Shown: piece after piece, positions 26,793 through 34,424 of the stretch
Position numbering within the stretch: position 1 is the stretch's first letter
How the letters are laid out: the number at the start of each line of letters is the position of its first letter
Assembly (NCBI RefSeq): GCF_005405065.1
Contig: NZ_BJDI01000002.1
Span: 1-64,000 of the forward strand
Length of the DNA: 64,000 bases
Source of the DNA: Lactiplantibacillus nangangensis
GTDB taxonomy: Bacteria; Bacillota; Bacilli; Lactobacillales; Lactobacillaceae
Reading direction: 5' to 3'
Position numbers and translations under genes: made by a program
The notes under the pieces: model-generated
What the model was told of the DNA's origin: nothing
The model's database searches: none
What the model saw: the letters and a program-made list of their open reading frames with translations, nothing else

Positions 26793-27440
26793 TTAAGCTT
26801 TGGCTGGGTTGCGGATCTTGCCAAGTTCAGCGTCGATTTGGGCTAAGACGGCCTGTTGATTTTCAGGCTTTTCCAAGTCATAGTGTTGTAAATCAATCTT
26901 CATTTTTGGACTAGCATCGTATTCGTCAAACCACTTACGGTAAGCTGTCCACATTTTGTAGTAGTACGATTCCAATTCAGGATTGTTATCGAATTGTTCA
27001 TAATCACGACCACGTTTCTTGATGCGATAAAGGATCGTGTCAAAGTCAGTTTCTGAATAGACCATCAAATCTGGCGCCTTTTTAGGGAGTTCAGTTAATT
27101 CGGTCATCATGTTATCTAACAATTGAAGATAAACGCTTAATTCGGTATCAGAAATGTTACCTTCGGCGTTGTTTTCTTGAGTGAAGAGGGCATCTTCATA
27201 GATTGAACGGTCGAGGACGTTATTATCATCCGCCAATGCCTTCTTGATCATCCCAAAACGTTTATTTAAGAAATAAATTTGTAGTAGGAAACCGTAGTTT
27301 TTCGGATCCGAGTAGTACAGTGGTAAGACTGGATTGTCACCAACGGGTTCGTAAAATGCTTTTGTACCAAGGTGGTCGGCGATTAAACCAGTTAACGTGG
27401 TTTTGCCGACCCCAATCATTCCTGCTGTTATTATCACCAT
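26793..27440 (-). CDS. Deoxynucleoside kinase (dAK/dGK type)
   Basis: Phosphorylates deoxyadenosine and/or deoxyguanosine for nucleotide salvage; lactobacilli depend on this family. The 215 residues show the P-loop AGMIGVGKTTL (about residues 6-16), the substrate-binding glutamate in FYEPVGDNPVL, DRSIYEDALF with the DRS and catalytic glutamate region, and the lid KKRGRDYEQF. Length is typical. L. acidophilus-type enzymes come as tandem heterodimers, but here only one gene is present, as in L. plantarum-group genomes. Whether dA or dG is preferred cannot be told. The gene lies downstream of mscL on the same strand, with a terminator between. Confidence 0.9.
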   Translation of the reverse strand: MVIITAGMIGVGKTTLTGLIADHLGTKAFYEPVGDNPVLPLYYSDPKNYGFLLQIYFLNKRFGMIKKALADDNNVLDRSIYEDALFTQENNAEGNISDTELSVYLQLLDNMMTELTELPKKAPDLMVYSETDFDTILYRIKKRGRDYEQFDNNPELESYYYKMWTAYRKWFDEYDASPKMKIDLQHYDLEKPENQQAVLAQIDAELGKIRNPAKA

Positions 27441-27483
27441 GATAGCCCCTCTTTATAGAAAATTGCACTACATATTGTATACC

Positions 27484-27525
27484 AAAAAAAGTTTCAATAC
27501 CATATAGACATTTGGTAGAAACTTT
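27484..27525 (-). terminator. mscL intrinsic terminator
   Basis: On the minus strand AAAGTTTCTACCAAATG pairs imperfectly with a GGTATTGAAACTTT arm, followed by seven Ts (complement of the A-run at 27484-27490). Confidence 0.75.
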
Positions 27526-27534
27526 GCTTAGTGG

Positions 27535-27921
27535 CTATTTTTTGGCTTGTTCTTTTAGCAAATCACGGATTTCAGCGAGGTATTGAGCCGATAGATCCGG
27601 CGTTTCTTCATCTTCATCGTCTTCAACTGGTTCTGTGCGGACGACGCGATTAATTATTTTGACCATGAAAAAGACGACGATGGCCACGATAAAAAAGTTA
27701 ATGACTGAGTTGAGAAAAGCCCCGTATTTAAAGGTGGCTTCACCAATTGTAAATTTCAAATTTGATAGATCAATCTTTCCTAAAAAAATCCCAATTAATG
27801 GATTAATCAGATAATCAGTTAAAGATTTGACGATTGCGGTAAAAGCCGAGCCGATAATGACCCCAACTGCTAAGTCAATGACATTGCCACGAGCAATAAA
27901 TGTTTTGAATTCTTCAATCAT
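27535..27921 (-). CDS. mscL: Large-conductance mechanosensitive channel
   Basis: Homopentameric pressure-relief channel opened by membrane tension on hypo-osmotic shock. The 128 residues are complete: [20 protein letters not shown] is the N-terminal amphipathic helix and start of TM1, [21 protein letters not shown] the pore-lining helix, then the periplasmic loop, TM2 ([17 protein letters not shown]) and an acidic cytoplasmic helix ending [14 protein letters not shown]. It is monocistronic with its own terminator. Confidence 0.97.
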   Translation of the reverse strand: MIEEFKTFIARGNVIDLAVGVIIGSAFTAIVKSLTDYLINPLIGIFLGKIDLSNLKFTIGEATFKYGAFLNSVINFFIVAIVVFFMVKIINRVVRTEPVEDDEDEETPDLSAQYLAEIRDLLKEQAKK

Positions 27922-28115
27922 GCAGAAAAACTCCCTTCAGTTTTTATCTTGACTAGTATAGCGAAAACTGAAAGCGGCCTCAACTGCTTTGCACTGCTAA
28001 ATCAGAATTAGTAGTGTTAGAACGGTCACTAGCCAAACCAACGATAAAAGCGGTTGCATTTCCCAGATGAGTTCGCTAAAGTGAAAGTATGACTATGAAT
28101 TGCGAGGGGTTTGCT

Positions 28116-28937
28116 ATGTATAAAATGATCGTATGTGATTTGGACGAAACTTTAATGAATGATGATGGAACGCTCTCTGATAAAAATGCGGCAGCGATTC
28201 AAGCGGCAACTGCTAAGGGCGTCTACTTTGTGCCTAATTCTGGTCGGAGTTATACCTCATTTCAAAATGATTTGGAAAAGATGCATTTGCGCGACCAAGC
28301 AGGGCAATATTCGATTTCTTATAATGGTGGCTTAATCTTAGAAAATGCTGGGAACCGCCCAATTGCTGTTAACGCGATGCCGTATGCCATGGCCAAAGCA
28401 GTTTTTGAGACTGGTGCGGCTAACAAGCAAGCGGCGACTCATGTCTATACACAAGATGTGTTGTACATTTATAATCCAACGCCCGAAGATTCTGCTTACC
28501 TGACTAATCGTGGGGTCTCGTTTGAAGTGTTGAAGACGCCGGATTTTGAGCAGTTTAAAGATATGAATATTATGAAGGTCATCATGGCATTGCCAACGAT
28601 GTCGGCGCGCAAAGCCATGCGAGCGGCGGTCGAAAAGCAAGTTGATCCGACTGAATTAGCCGTCACTTATTCCTCTGATCGTTATGTTGAATTTAATCGG
28701 GCCGGCGTGGATAAGGGGTCAGCCTCAGTTCAACTTGGTAAGTTGTTAGGCATCAAACCTGACGAAATTATTGCGGCTGGTGATAACAGTAATGATTTAC
28801 CAATGCTGAAAGCGGTTGGACTACCAGTCAGTGTCGCTAACGGTTTAGATGTGGTGAAATCAGTGGCAAAGTACGTGACAACTGCCGATAATAATCAGGA
28901 TGCCATTGCTGAAATAATTAACAAGTTTATATTGTAA
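28116..28937 (+). CDS. Cof-type HAD-superfamily phosphatase
   Basis: Sugar- or nucleotide-phosphate phosphatase of HAD subfamily IIB, 273 residues. Motif I is VCDLDETLMNDDG, motif II VPNSGRSYTSF, motif III is the Lys in GVDKGSA, and motif IV is AAGDNSNDLPML. The start is the ATG at 28116 (YKMIVCDLDE), with GCGAGGGG 6 nt upstream; an earlier ATG at 28089 adds nine residues without a ribosome site. It stands alone. Substrate cannot be deduced, as is usual for Cof/YidA relatives. Confidence 0.9.
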   Translation: MYKMIVCDLDETLMNDDGTLSDKNAAAIQAATAKGVYFVPNSGRSYTSFQNDLEKMHLRDQAGQYSISYNGGLILENAGNRPIAVNAMPYAMAKAVFETGAANKQAATHVYTQDVLYIYNPTPEDSAYLTNRGVSFEVLKTPDFEQFKDMNIMKVIMALPTMSARKAMRAAVEKQVDPTELAVTYSSDRYVEFNRAGVDKGSASVQLGKLLGIKPDEIIAAGDNSNDLPMLKAVGLPVSVANGLDVVKSVAKYVTTADNNQDAIAEIINKFIL

Positions 28938-29076
28938 AATGAGCTGGTAATCAACGGTAGCAGTCTCCGTTTGAATTGAGGGTTTTACAAGTGGTATGAT
29001 AGGGATTGAAATTAGTAAATTGAAGTATACTAGCCAGTGATAACTCACTGGACATCAGTGAATGGAGGAACGCGCA

Positions 29077-29685
29077 ATGAGTGCGATTCGAGACGATTTA
29101 GCTAAAGCAATCAAAAACAAAGCCCTCGTTGAAATCTATTCTAAAGGGACCAACGAGCAGTTTAGCGTTGGCTATGTCATGCAACAAGACGAAAAGTTTG
29201 TCTTAGTCGAAGCCATTAATGTTGACGGTGAGTTAGATGGTTTGGTAGTTTTCCGTAAGGCGTCCTTAGCCAAGGTAATTGCGTCTTCCGATTATTTGAA
29301 GAGTATGGCGACAATTGTCAGTTTAGCGCAACAACGGGGCTACTATGACATTTGGAATACGGAGCATTTGGTGGCCAAGTTTTTGAAGAAAGAGGCTCAA
29401 CACGATCATTCTTTGTTAAAGACGTTGTTGAAGCTAGCGTTCAAAAAGGATCAAGTGATTCAGCTATCAGGTCGTATCAAAAAACATGGCGACAGTTATA
29501 CTGGTTTTATTCATAGCGAACATAAAAAATATTTGGAATTCAATTATGTGGATACCTTTGATTTAACCAAACGTCCTCAAATTGCAGTTCGGTATGCTGA
29601 AATTGACGAAGCCAGTTTCCACAGCTTTGAAACGTTCAACATTACGGCTGTCATCGAAAGCTATATGCCCGGTGATTTCCATTAA
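29077..29685 (+). CDS. Conserved hypothetical protein
   Basis: A 202-residue soluble protein that I do not recognise. It is rich in beta-strand-like segments: VEIYSKGTNEQFSVGYVMQQ, EKFVLVEAINVDGELDGLVV and, in the second half, VIQLSGRIKKHGDSYTGFI with HKKYLEFNYVDTFD. The two halves look like two SH3- or Sm-like barrels joined by a helical linker (YLKSMATIVSLAQQRGYYDIW). This is an impression from hydrophobic pattern, not a domain match. I choose the ATG at 29077 because GGAGGA sits 8 nt upstream; the ATG at 29062 overlaps that site. It is monocistronic with its own terminator. Confidence 0.7.
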   Translation: MSAIRDDLAKAIKNKALVEIYSKGTNEQFSVGYVMQQDEKFVLVEAINVDGELDGLVVFRKASLAKVIASSDYLKSMATIVSLAQQRGYYDIWNTEHLVAKFLKKEAQHDHSLLKTLLKLAFKKDQVIQLSGRIKKHGDSYTGFIHSEHKKYLEFNYVDTFDLTKRPQIAVRYAEIDEASFHSFETFNITAVIESYMPGDFH

Positions 29686-29700
29686 GATGACTTTTGAAAG

Positions 29701-29736
29701 GCATCAGGTCGAGTTGGTCGATCTGGTGTTTTTTAT
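29701..29736 (+). terminator. Intrinsic terminator
   Basis: GCATCAGGTCGA pairs with TCGATCTGGTG (with G-U), followed by TTTTTT. Confidence 0.75.
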
Positions 29737-29877
29737 TGCCTGCAACTAACTAAGGCAGGGAAAGATTAAGTAAAGATTATTAAGTTTTATCAGATGAAAT
29801 ATACAAATGGCGGTCATTTCGATACAATAAGACTATTGAACTATCGGTTTTCGGGGGAGGGGCGCACCATCGTTTAT

Positions 29878-31182
29878 GTGTATTGGTATATTGCCGCATT
29901 TGATCACTGGTATTCAGTCATGCTGGTCTTTATGCTACAGATTTTAATTAATCGCGAGTTGCGACAGCGGCGCGTCTATGTGACGGTCGTAATGATGGCG
30001 TTGTTACTAACTGGCCTATATATGTGGTATGACGATTATTCGGATATTGCGACTTTCATTGTAAATTTAGGGTTGTTGTGGTTTGTCCGCAATAAAAAGT
30101 TCTTTATTGTCACCAGTTTGACGGCGACCTTATCGTATATCTTGTTCAGTTATTTCGGTAATTTCGCAACCGAGACGATTTTTCATCTGTTTGGGCTTGG
30201 ACTGGATCAATGGAGTGGCTGGTTATTTGAAATTGTTGGTGAAACGATCGTCACCGCCTGCATGTTGGCCGTGGCCATTAGTTTTCAAATCTTGTATAAA
30301 CGACATGCGCGTCAATTTACGGATGAAGTGTTGTTAAACGTCGTCGTGTGTGCATTAGCCGTCGTGGCAATTGCTTTTTTTGCCATTACAACTGCCGCAG
30401 ATAATTACAATATTGGTTCTGGATTTTTAGGAATCTTAATGATTATTCTGGTTGCTATTTTACTGATTAATGGTGGGACGTTCATCTACCTATTTTATAG
30501 TTATACGATGCGGGTTCAGGCTCATCGCCAGTCGCTAGAACGTAAGCAGTATGATATTTACGTTAATAATTTGGAAAGTAGCTATCAAAATTTAAGAAAA
30601 TTTCGTCACGATTATCAAAATATTTTGCTATCATTGGGCGAATATATTCATGCAACCGATAATTCTGAGCTTAAAACCTATTTTGATGAAGTCGTGCTAC
30701 AGTCACAAAAAAGTTTAACCCGTGACTTTGGCCATTTTGACAACTTGGAACGGATTAAGGATAAATCGTTAAAGGCAATCATTCAAAATAAATTTTCAGT
30801 TGCCCGCCAAGCCGGTATCAAGGTCCGACTTGAAGCGAGTGAGCCGGTGACGCAGTTGGCAATCGATCCGGTGACATTAGCGCGGGTGAGCGGTATCTTA
30901 TTAGACAATGCCATTGAAGCGGTGAAGAGCCAAGCAGATGGTCAAATTGCCGTTGCCGTTGTAAAATACCCTAAAATGGTTGAGTTAGTGTTTGCTAATT
31001 CGATTCAGGCACCAATCGCGCGTTTGGATGAATTAATGACTGCTGGGCATACTTCTAAAGGTGTCGGCCACGGTCAGGGTTTAGCCACGGTGCGTGAGTT
31101 ATTAGATCCGTTAGATAATGTGACCTATGAGTTGGGTGCCCGTGATCAGTTCGAATTCATTATCAGTATTGAAAGTGAGTGA
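29878..31182 (+). CDS. Agr-type sensor histidine kinase (HPK10 family)
   Basis: Membrane sensor kinase of the AgrC/ComD/PlnB group, 434 residues from the GTG at 29878. Six or so N-terminal helices are followed by the H-box in RKFRHDYQNILLSLGEY, the N-box ILLDNAIEAVKSQ and the G-box TSKGVGHGQGLATV of a GHKL ATPase. The frame is open from an ATG at 29794, but a -10-like TACAAT at 29823-29828 would place the transcript start beyond that codon. The GGGGGAGGGG ribosome site (29853-29862) is 7 nt from an in-frame ATC (29869) and 15 nt from the GTG, so the exact start is uncertain. It overlaps the response regulator gene by 4 nt. Kinases of this class usually sense peptides, yet no peptide precursor or processing gene is adjacent. 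Confidence 0.88.
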   Translation: MYWYIAAFDHWYSVMLVFMLQILINRELRQRRVYVTVVMMALLLTGLYMWYDDYSDIATFIVNLGLLWFVRNKKFFIVTSLTATLSYILFSYFGNFATETIFHLFGLGLDQWSGWLFEIVGETIVTACMLAVAISFQILYKRHARQFTDEVLLNVVVCALAVVAIAFFAITTAADNYNIGSGFLGILMIILVAILLINGGTFIYLFYSYTMRVQAHRQSLERKQYDIYVNNLESSYQNLRKFRHDYQNILLSLGEYIHATDNSELKTYFDEVVLQSQKSLTRDFGHFDNLERIKDKSLKAIIQNKFSVARQAGIKVRLEASEPVTQLAIDPVTLARVSGILLDNAIEAVKSQADGQIAVAVVKYPKMVELVFANSIQAPIARLDELMTAGHTSKGVGHGQGLATVRELLDPLDNVTYELGARDQFEFIISIESE

Positions 31183-31955
31183 GTGGTTTGTTAAAGACTT
31201 TTGTCGTTGAAGATGATCCAGAGCAATTAGCAACCTTAAAGCAAATTATCAATAACCATATCATGATTAATGATTTTGATATGTGTTTAACGCTGGCAAC
31301 TGGTGAAGCGCAGGCACTTTTGGATGAAGTTAATGCTCACCCAGACTCTGAAGGACTCTATTTTTTGGATATTGATTATCCTGGACAGGCGCTCAATGGG
31401 TTGGAATTGGCCAGCAAGATTAGAGAACAAGATGTGAATGCCAAAATTGTTTTCGTCTCGACACATGCCGAAATGGCGTTCCTCACGTTTGAACGTCGCA
31501 TTGAACCGTTGGATTTTATTGTGAAGGATTTAGGACAAGCGGCAGTTAAAGAAAAAGTCGAAAAAGATATTCGAATCGCCTATGAACGTTATACGAAGCA
31601 AGGTGTTTCGAGCAAGGCCATGTTTTCTTATTCAAAGGGTGGTCAGCTATTTAATTTGCCGTTATCGCAAGTCTTATTTATTGAAACTGGGATGAGTCGG
31701 AATAAGCTGGTTTTGCACTTAGTGGATCGAATCGTACAGTATAATGGCAAAATCAGTGATGAAACAGTTGCACATCCGGAACTTTTTCGAGTCCATAAGA
31801 GCTTTTTGGTCAATCCAAACATGTTGGTGCGGGTGGACAAGCAAGCACAATTAGGCTACTTTGAAAATGGTGAGACAATTGACATTGCAATCCGTAAAAT
31901 GCATGATCTGTTGGCGTTAATTAAACAGGCGCAATTGCCAGTAAAATTAAATTAA
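31179..31955 (+). CDS. LytTR response regulator (AgrA type)
   Basis: Cognate transcription regulator of the upstream kinase, 258 residues. The receiver domain has the acidic pair in FVVEDDPEQ, the phospho-acceptor Asp in YFLDIDYPG and the switch Thr/Lys region (VFVSTHAEMAF; IVKDLG). The C-terminal LytTR DNA-binding domain includes LFIETGMSRNKLVLHL and FRVHKSFLVNPNMLVRVD, the classical LytTR signature. The GTG start overlaps the kinase stop (GTGA); a TTG 9 nt later is an alternative. LytTR regulators bind paired direct repeats about 21 bp apart; I did not find a convincing pair in the window. Confidence 0.9.
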   Translation: MSGLLKTFVVEDDPEQLATLKQIINNHIMINDFDMCLTLATGEAQALLDEVNAHPDSEGLYFLDIDYPGQALNGLELASKIREQDVNAKIVFVSTHAEMAFLTFERRIEPLDFIVKDLGQAAVKEKVEKDIRIAYERYTKQGVSSKAMFSYSKGGQLFNLPLSQVLFIETGMSRNKLVLHLVDRIVQYNGKISDETVAHPELFRVHKSFLVNPNMLVRVDKQAQLGYFENGETIDIAIRKMHDLLALIKQAQLPVKLN

Positions 31956-32005
31956 TGACTCTTATGTAACAAAATCGTTGTGTGAACTAAAATTGAAGTA
32001 ACGTT

Positions 32006-32038
32006 GGTGCAGGCTATTTTAGGCTTTGCACCTTTTTT
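32006..32038 (+). terminator. Intrinsic terminator of the two-component operon
   Basis: GGTGCAGGCT region pairs with the AGGCTTTGCACC arm, followed by TTTTTT. Confidence 0.7.
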
Positions 32039-32119
32039 GTTTACTGAACGGAAGTCTCAATTATGATAAGACTATCGACTTAGTCAGTTGTGGGGACTGG
32101 CTAAAAGGGGGATACATTA

Positions 32120-32461
32120 ATGAAGCAGTTTTGGTCGCTGATATTGATGATTCTCGCCGGATGCTTATTAATTCTAGGTTCGGAGTATAGTTTGCAGGGC
32201 GATTATCGTCATCATCGACATCAAGTGACGGCCACCATGACTTATGATGCCGCTAAAAAAGCGGCCATCGTGCGTGGTCGGACGAAGCATGGGGTGATTG
32301 TGACTTTTCGCGCGGGTAAGTTGACGCGACAAGTCATCTCGAACAAACAAGATGGTCGCTTCTACGTCAAACTAGTGATGAAAAATCAATCCAGCGTGGC
32401 TGTACAAGTTGCTGGATTGAAAACAAAAACATTGAAAGTACCAGTAGCGTCAAAGCGTTAG
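32120..32461 (+). CDS. Small exported or lipid-anchored protein, function unknown
   Basis: A 113-residue protein with a short hydrophobic N-terminus (KQFWSLILMILAGCLLILG) and a polar, basic remainder that looks like a single beta-sandwich (VTATMTYDAAKKAAIVRG through VAVQVAGLKTKTLKV). LAGC at positions 12-15 fits a lipobox, though hydrophobic residues continue after the Cys, so a plain membrane anchor is possible. A hairpin (TTAGTCAGT with ACTGGCTAA) lies just before the AAAAGGGGGATA ribosome site and could modulate translation. It follows the two-component operon after a terminator. Confidence 0.65.
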   Translation: MKQFWSLILMILAGCLLILGSEYSLQGDYRHHRHQVTATMTYDAAKKAAIVRGRTKHGVIVTFRAGKLTRQVISNKQDGRFYVKLVMKNQSSVAVQVAGLKTKTLKVPVASKR

Positions 32462-32476
32462 GGCATAATTGGGTAA

Positions 32477-32508
32477 GATCCGGAAGGTCACTTCGCGGGT
32501 CTTTTTTT
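32477..32508 (+). terminator. Intrinsic terminator
   Basis: Short stem GATCCG/CGGGTC with seven Ts. Confidence 0.6.
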
Positions 32509-32592
32509 GCTAAAAAAGGGTTAAGCTTCAGTGGGAGAGGTAGGCGTCTTGTGCTAAATAGGGTATGGTTACATTGACTATAAAAAGGAGTC

Positions 32593-32973
32593 GTGAAAAA
32601 AACCATGCTAGTCGTTTGTTTGATATTGGCTGTTGGCTTGATTGGTACCGGAGTTTTACGTTTTCGTTACCATTATCGGTTGTCGATGGGGACGATTACC
32701 GAGACCGCTTTTGCTTGTTCGTTATTAAATATTGGGGTGTTTCTTTTTTTTGTGTTACTGGGGCAGCTTTCAGGACCAATTGTCACGGGGCGTTTTTATT
32801 TGCCATTTTATCGACTTTTACAAGGTGGCTTGATTCCCTTAATCGGCATATTGTTATCGATTTATGGCATGTGGCGGGAAAAGGGCCTGATGAATTGGTG
32901 GCTATTGCAATTTAACTTGTTATTTTTGATTTTTGATATTTTATTAGTTTGGTTTGGCGGGGTTGCAAGTTAA
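32593..32973 (+). CDS. Four-helix membrane protein, function unknown
   Basis: A 126-residue protein with four predicted membrane segments: LVVCLILAVGLIGTGVL, FACSLLNIGVFLFFVLLGQL, LQGGLIPLIGILLSIYGMW and WWLLQFNLLFLIFDILLVWF. I do not recognise a family. The start is GTG at 32593, very close to AAAGGAG (2 nt); the ATG at 32605 is 14 nt away, so neither spacing is ideal. It ends 4 nt inside the convergent neighbour gene, with no terminator between them. Confidence 0.6.
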   Translation: MKKTMLVVCLILAVGLIGTGVLRFRYHYRLSMGTITETAFACSLLNIGVFLFFVLLGQLSGPIVTGRFYLPFYRLLQGGLIPLIGILLSIYGMWREKGLMNWWLLQFNLLFLIFDILLVWFGGVAS

Positions 32974-33521
32974 GCTTTTTTGAGGGCTTGCTTGATCACA
33001 TTATAAAATTCACGTCCATTGGCGACGGCAGTTTGATTGACTTTCACTGTCGTCGCTTTTTCGCGCTCAAAAAGGGTGGTCGTTTTGAGATCCGGATTGG
33101 TGAGTTTAACTGTGATGTCATGAGTGCCCCGATTGGCCAGTTGGATAGTTAGACGGATCTCATTACCAGTAATGGGTAGAGCGCTAACTGAGGTGCCCAA
33201 AATGAGGCTGAGGGCAGTTTCTAAATCGGCTGCGTCACCCGCCGTAAATTGGCTTTTATGTCCATTCCGGACGTCCGTAATCAAATAATTGATCGTATTA
33301 ACAGCGTTGACATAGGCTTCACCGTTCTGATGTTGTCGCTCGTTACCACTGTCAATTTGTGAAAGTGGGCGCCGGTGAATGATGACCAATCGGATGAAAT
33401 AGAACATGACAATAACAACCAGGATACTCGCAAAACCCCTAAAAAATAACATATGACTGAAAGACACTCCTTTAAAATGTAAACTGACGAGAACAGTTAG
33501 CCGTTTAATCAAACCGTTCAT
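32970..33521 (-). CDS. Membrane-anchored protein, function unknown
   Basis: Up to 183 residues: one membrane helix (FRGFASILVVIVMFYFIRLVI, about residues 28-48) followed by a polar external domain. That domain has a helical part (NAVNTINYLITDVRNG) and a beta-rich part (IRLTIQLANRGTHDITVKL). I do not recognise it. Two starts are possible: ATG at 33521, or ATG at 33452 (LFFRGF) with AAAGGAG 14 nt upstream. The external domain resembles a small adhesion- or inhibitor-like fold only in general hydrophobic pattern. It ends in overlap with the convergent four-helix protein gene. Confidence 0.55.
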   Translation of the reverse strand: MNGLIKRLTVLVSLHFKGVSFSHMLFFRGFASILVVIVMFYFIRLVIIHRRPLSQIDSGNERQHQNGEAYVNAVNTINYLITDVRNGHKSQFTAGDAADLETALSLILGTSVSALPITGNEIRLTIQLANRGTHDITVKLTNPDLKTTTLFEREKATTVKVNQTAVANGREFYNVIKQALKKA

Positions 33522-33670
33522 TTGCTTTAACGGTTCCTATCCTAACATGATTTAACCCAAAAAGGTGAAAATTTTTTAACTAATTTTAGAGGCTTACATA
33601 ACTATTTAAATATCATGTAATTTTATATTTTGAAAAATATATTTCTATTTTTCGTGTTTTAAGCATAATC

Positions 33671-33697
33671 TTCACACTTTCTTCACAATTATATAAT
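33671..33697 (+). promoter_or_regulatory. Promoter with direct repeat TTCACA-N5-TTCACA
   Basis: A perfect TATAAT (-10) at 33692-33697 is preceded by TTCACA at 33671-33676 and 33682-33687, two direct copies 11 bp apart (one helical turn). This spacing is typical of OmpR-type response regulator sites such as PhoP or CiaR boxes. The first copy overlaps the -35 position. Transcription would start near 33704. Confidence 0.5.
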
Positions 33698-33703
33698 AGT
33701 ATA

Positions 33704-33837
33704 TACATGTACCTAATAATTATACACTTGTTCATTTTACTCCCCCAAAGTGGATGGACAAGTAAGTACAATCCCCCATATTGTACTTAAACCTAACTCT
33801 TTGGCCCTACTGCTTTATGCGGTAGAGTCATTTTTTT
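33704..33837 (+). ncRNA. Candidate small regulatory RNA with two C-rich hairpin loops
   Basis: Between a consensus -10 (33692-33697) and a terminator lie about 134 nt with no credible gene. Hairpin 1 pairs ACTTGTTCAT (33726-33735) with ATGGACAAGT (33754-33763), with an inner ACT/AGT stem and apical loop CCCCCAA. Hairpin 2 pairs AAGTACAA (33764-33771) with TTGTACTT (33781-33788), closed by T-A, with loop CCCCCAT. Hairpin 3 (33803-33813 with 33819-33829) plus seven Ts is an intrinsic terminator. Both loops expose five Cs able to pair with GGGGG-type ribosome sites, the design of RsaE, LhrC and csRNA regulators in other Firmicutes. Existence as a transcript is inferred; the structure is seen in the sequence. 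Confidence 0.6.
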
Positions 33838-34424
33838 ATCCCCATTTTTGAAAAATGCACCAAAAGTGCACTATCCAAGATTATCGAGTGCAGAGAGTGT
33901 TTTTGAACGTTCGGCTTTTTGCATTTCATCCATAACATGGCTATACACGCTCATTTTATTTTGTATGTTGCGTGGCCTAATCTAATACCAAAGATAGTGA
34001 CTTATTTTTATAATAAATATGATGCGTGAGTATGACGTAATGAGGAAAGTAGAATTCTGAAATGTTAATATCACACTTGGCGAGCACTTTGCAGACTTGC
34101 TTGTTCAGGGTTGCCGTTGAGTTTAGTTCAGGTGAAGCACATCTTTAACTCTGGAGGAGGTGGGAGGTGTTTTTTCATTGAGTAAATGTGATTGACTATA
34201 AAGACTGTTATACGTTAAAATGACGATAAGATAACTTGAGAAGGAATAACACTGGGTCCCAAGATGGGGTAGGTACTTTTGTACTTAGCATTCCCATGTG
34301 CCTGGGGTTATCTTTTTTATTTCTTTGCTTTTAAGTTTTCAACAGATGTTGTGAGAGTCTGTTCGTTAATAAGATGAAGCTTCATCAAAAAGTTGTTTAC
34401 CACAAAATGAAAGGGGTTACAGGC
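33838..34424. other. AT-rich intergenic region with hairpin-terminator at 34245-34318
   Basis: No intact gene is supported. Elements seen are a small hairpin TGCAC/GTGCA (33856-33870), a strong GC-rich structure from 34245 to 34312 (TAGGTAC/GTACTTA around a TTTT loop, flanked by ATGGG/CCCAT and ATAAC/GTTAT) that runs into TTTTTT, and a minus-strand open stretch around 34000-34160 of unknown origin. The 34245 structure reads as a terminator or attenuator in front of the decayed methyltransferase gene. Confidence 0.45.

Noticed and set aside
33707-33790. A 28-codon ORF (starting MYLIIIHLF) inside the candidate sRNA, which looks vaguely like a signalling-peptide precursor
   Set aside because: It would begin about 3 nt after the inferred transcript start with no ribosome site, and its sequence is fully explained by the two perfect hairpins.
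33990-34170. Minus-strand open stretch with an ISEFYF-type segment, faintly like Rgg regulators
   Set aside because: No start codon or ribosome site and the resemblance is too slight to name.
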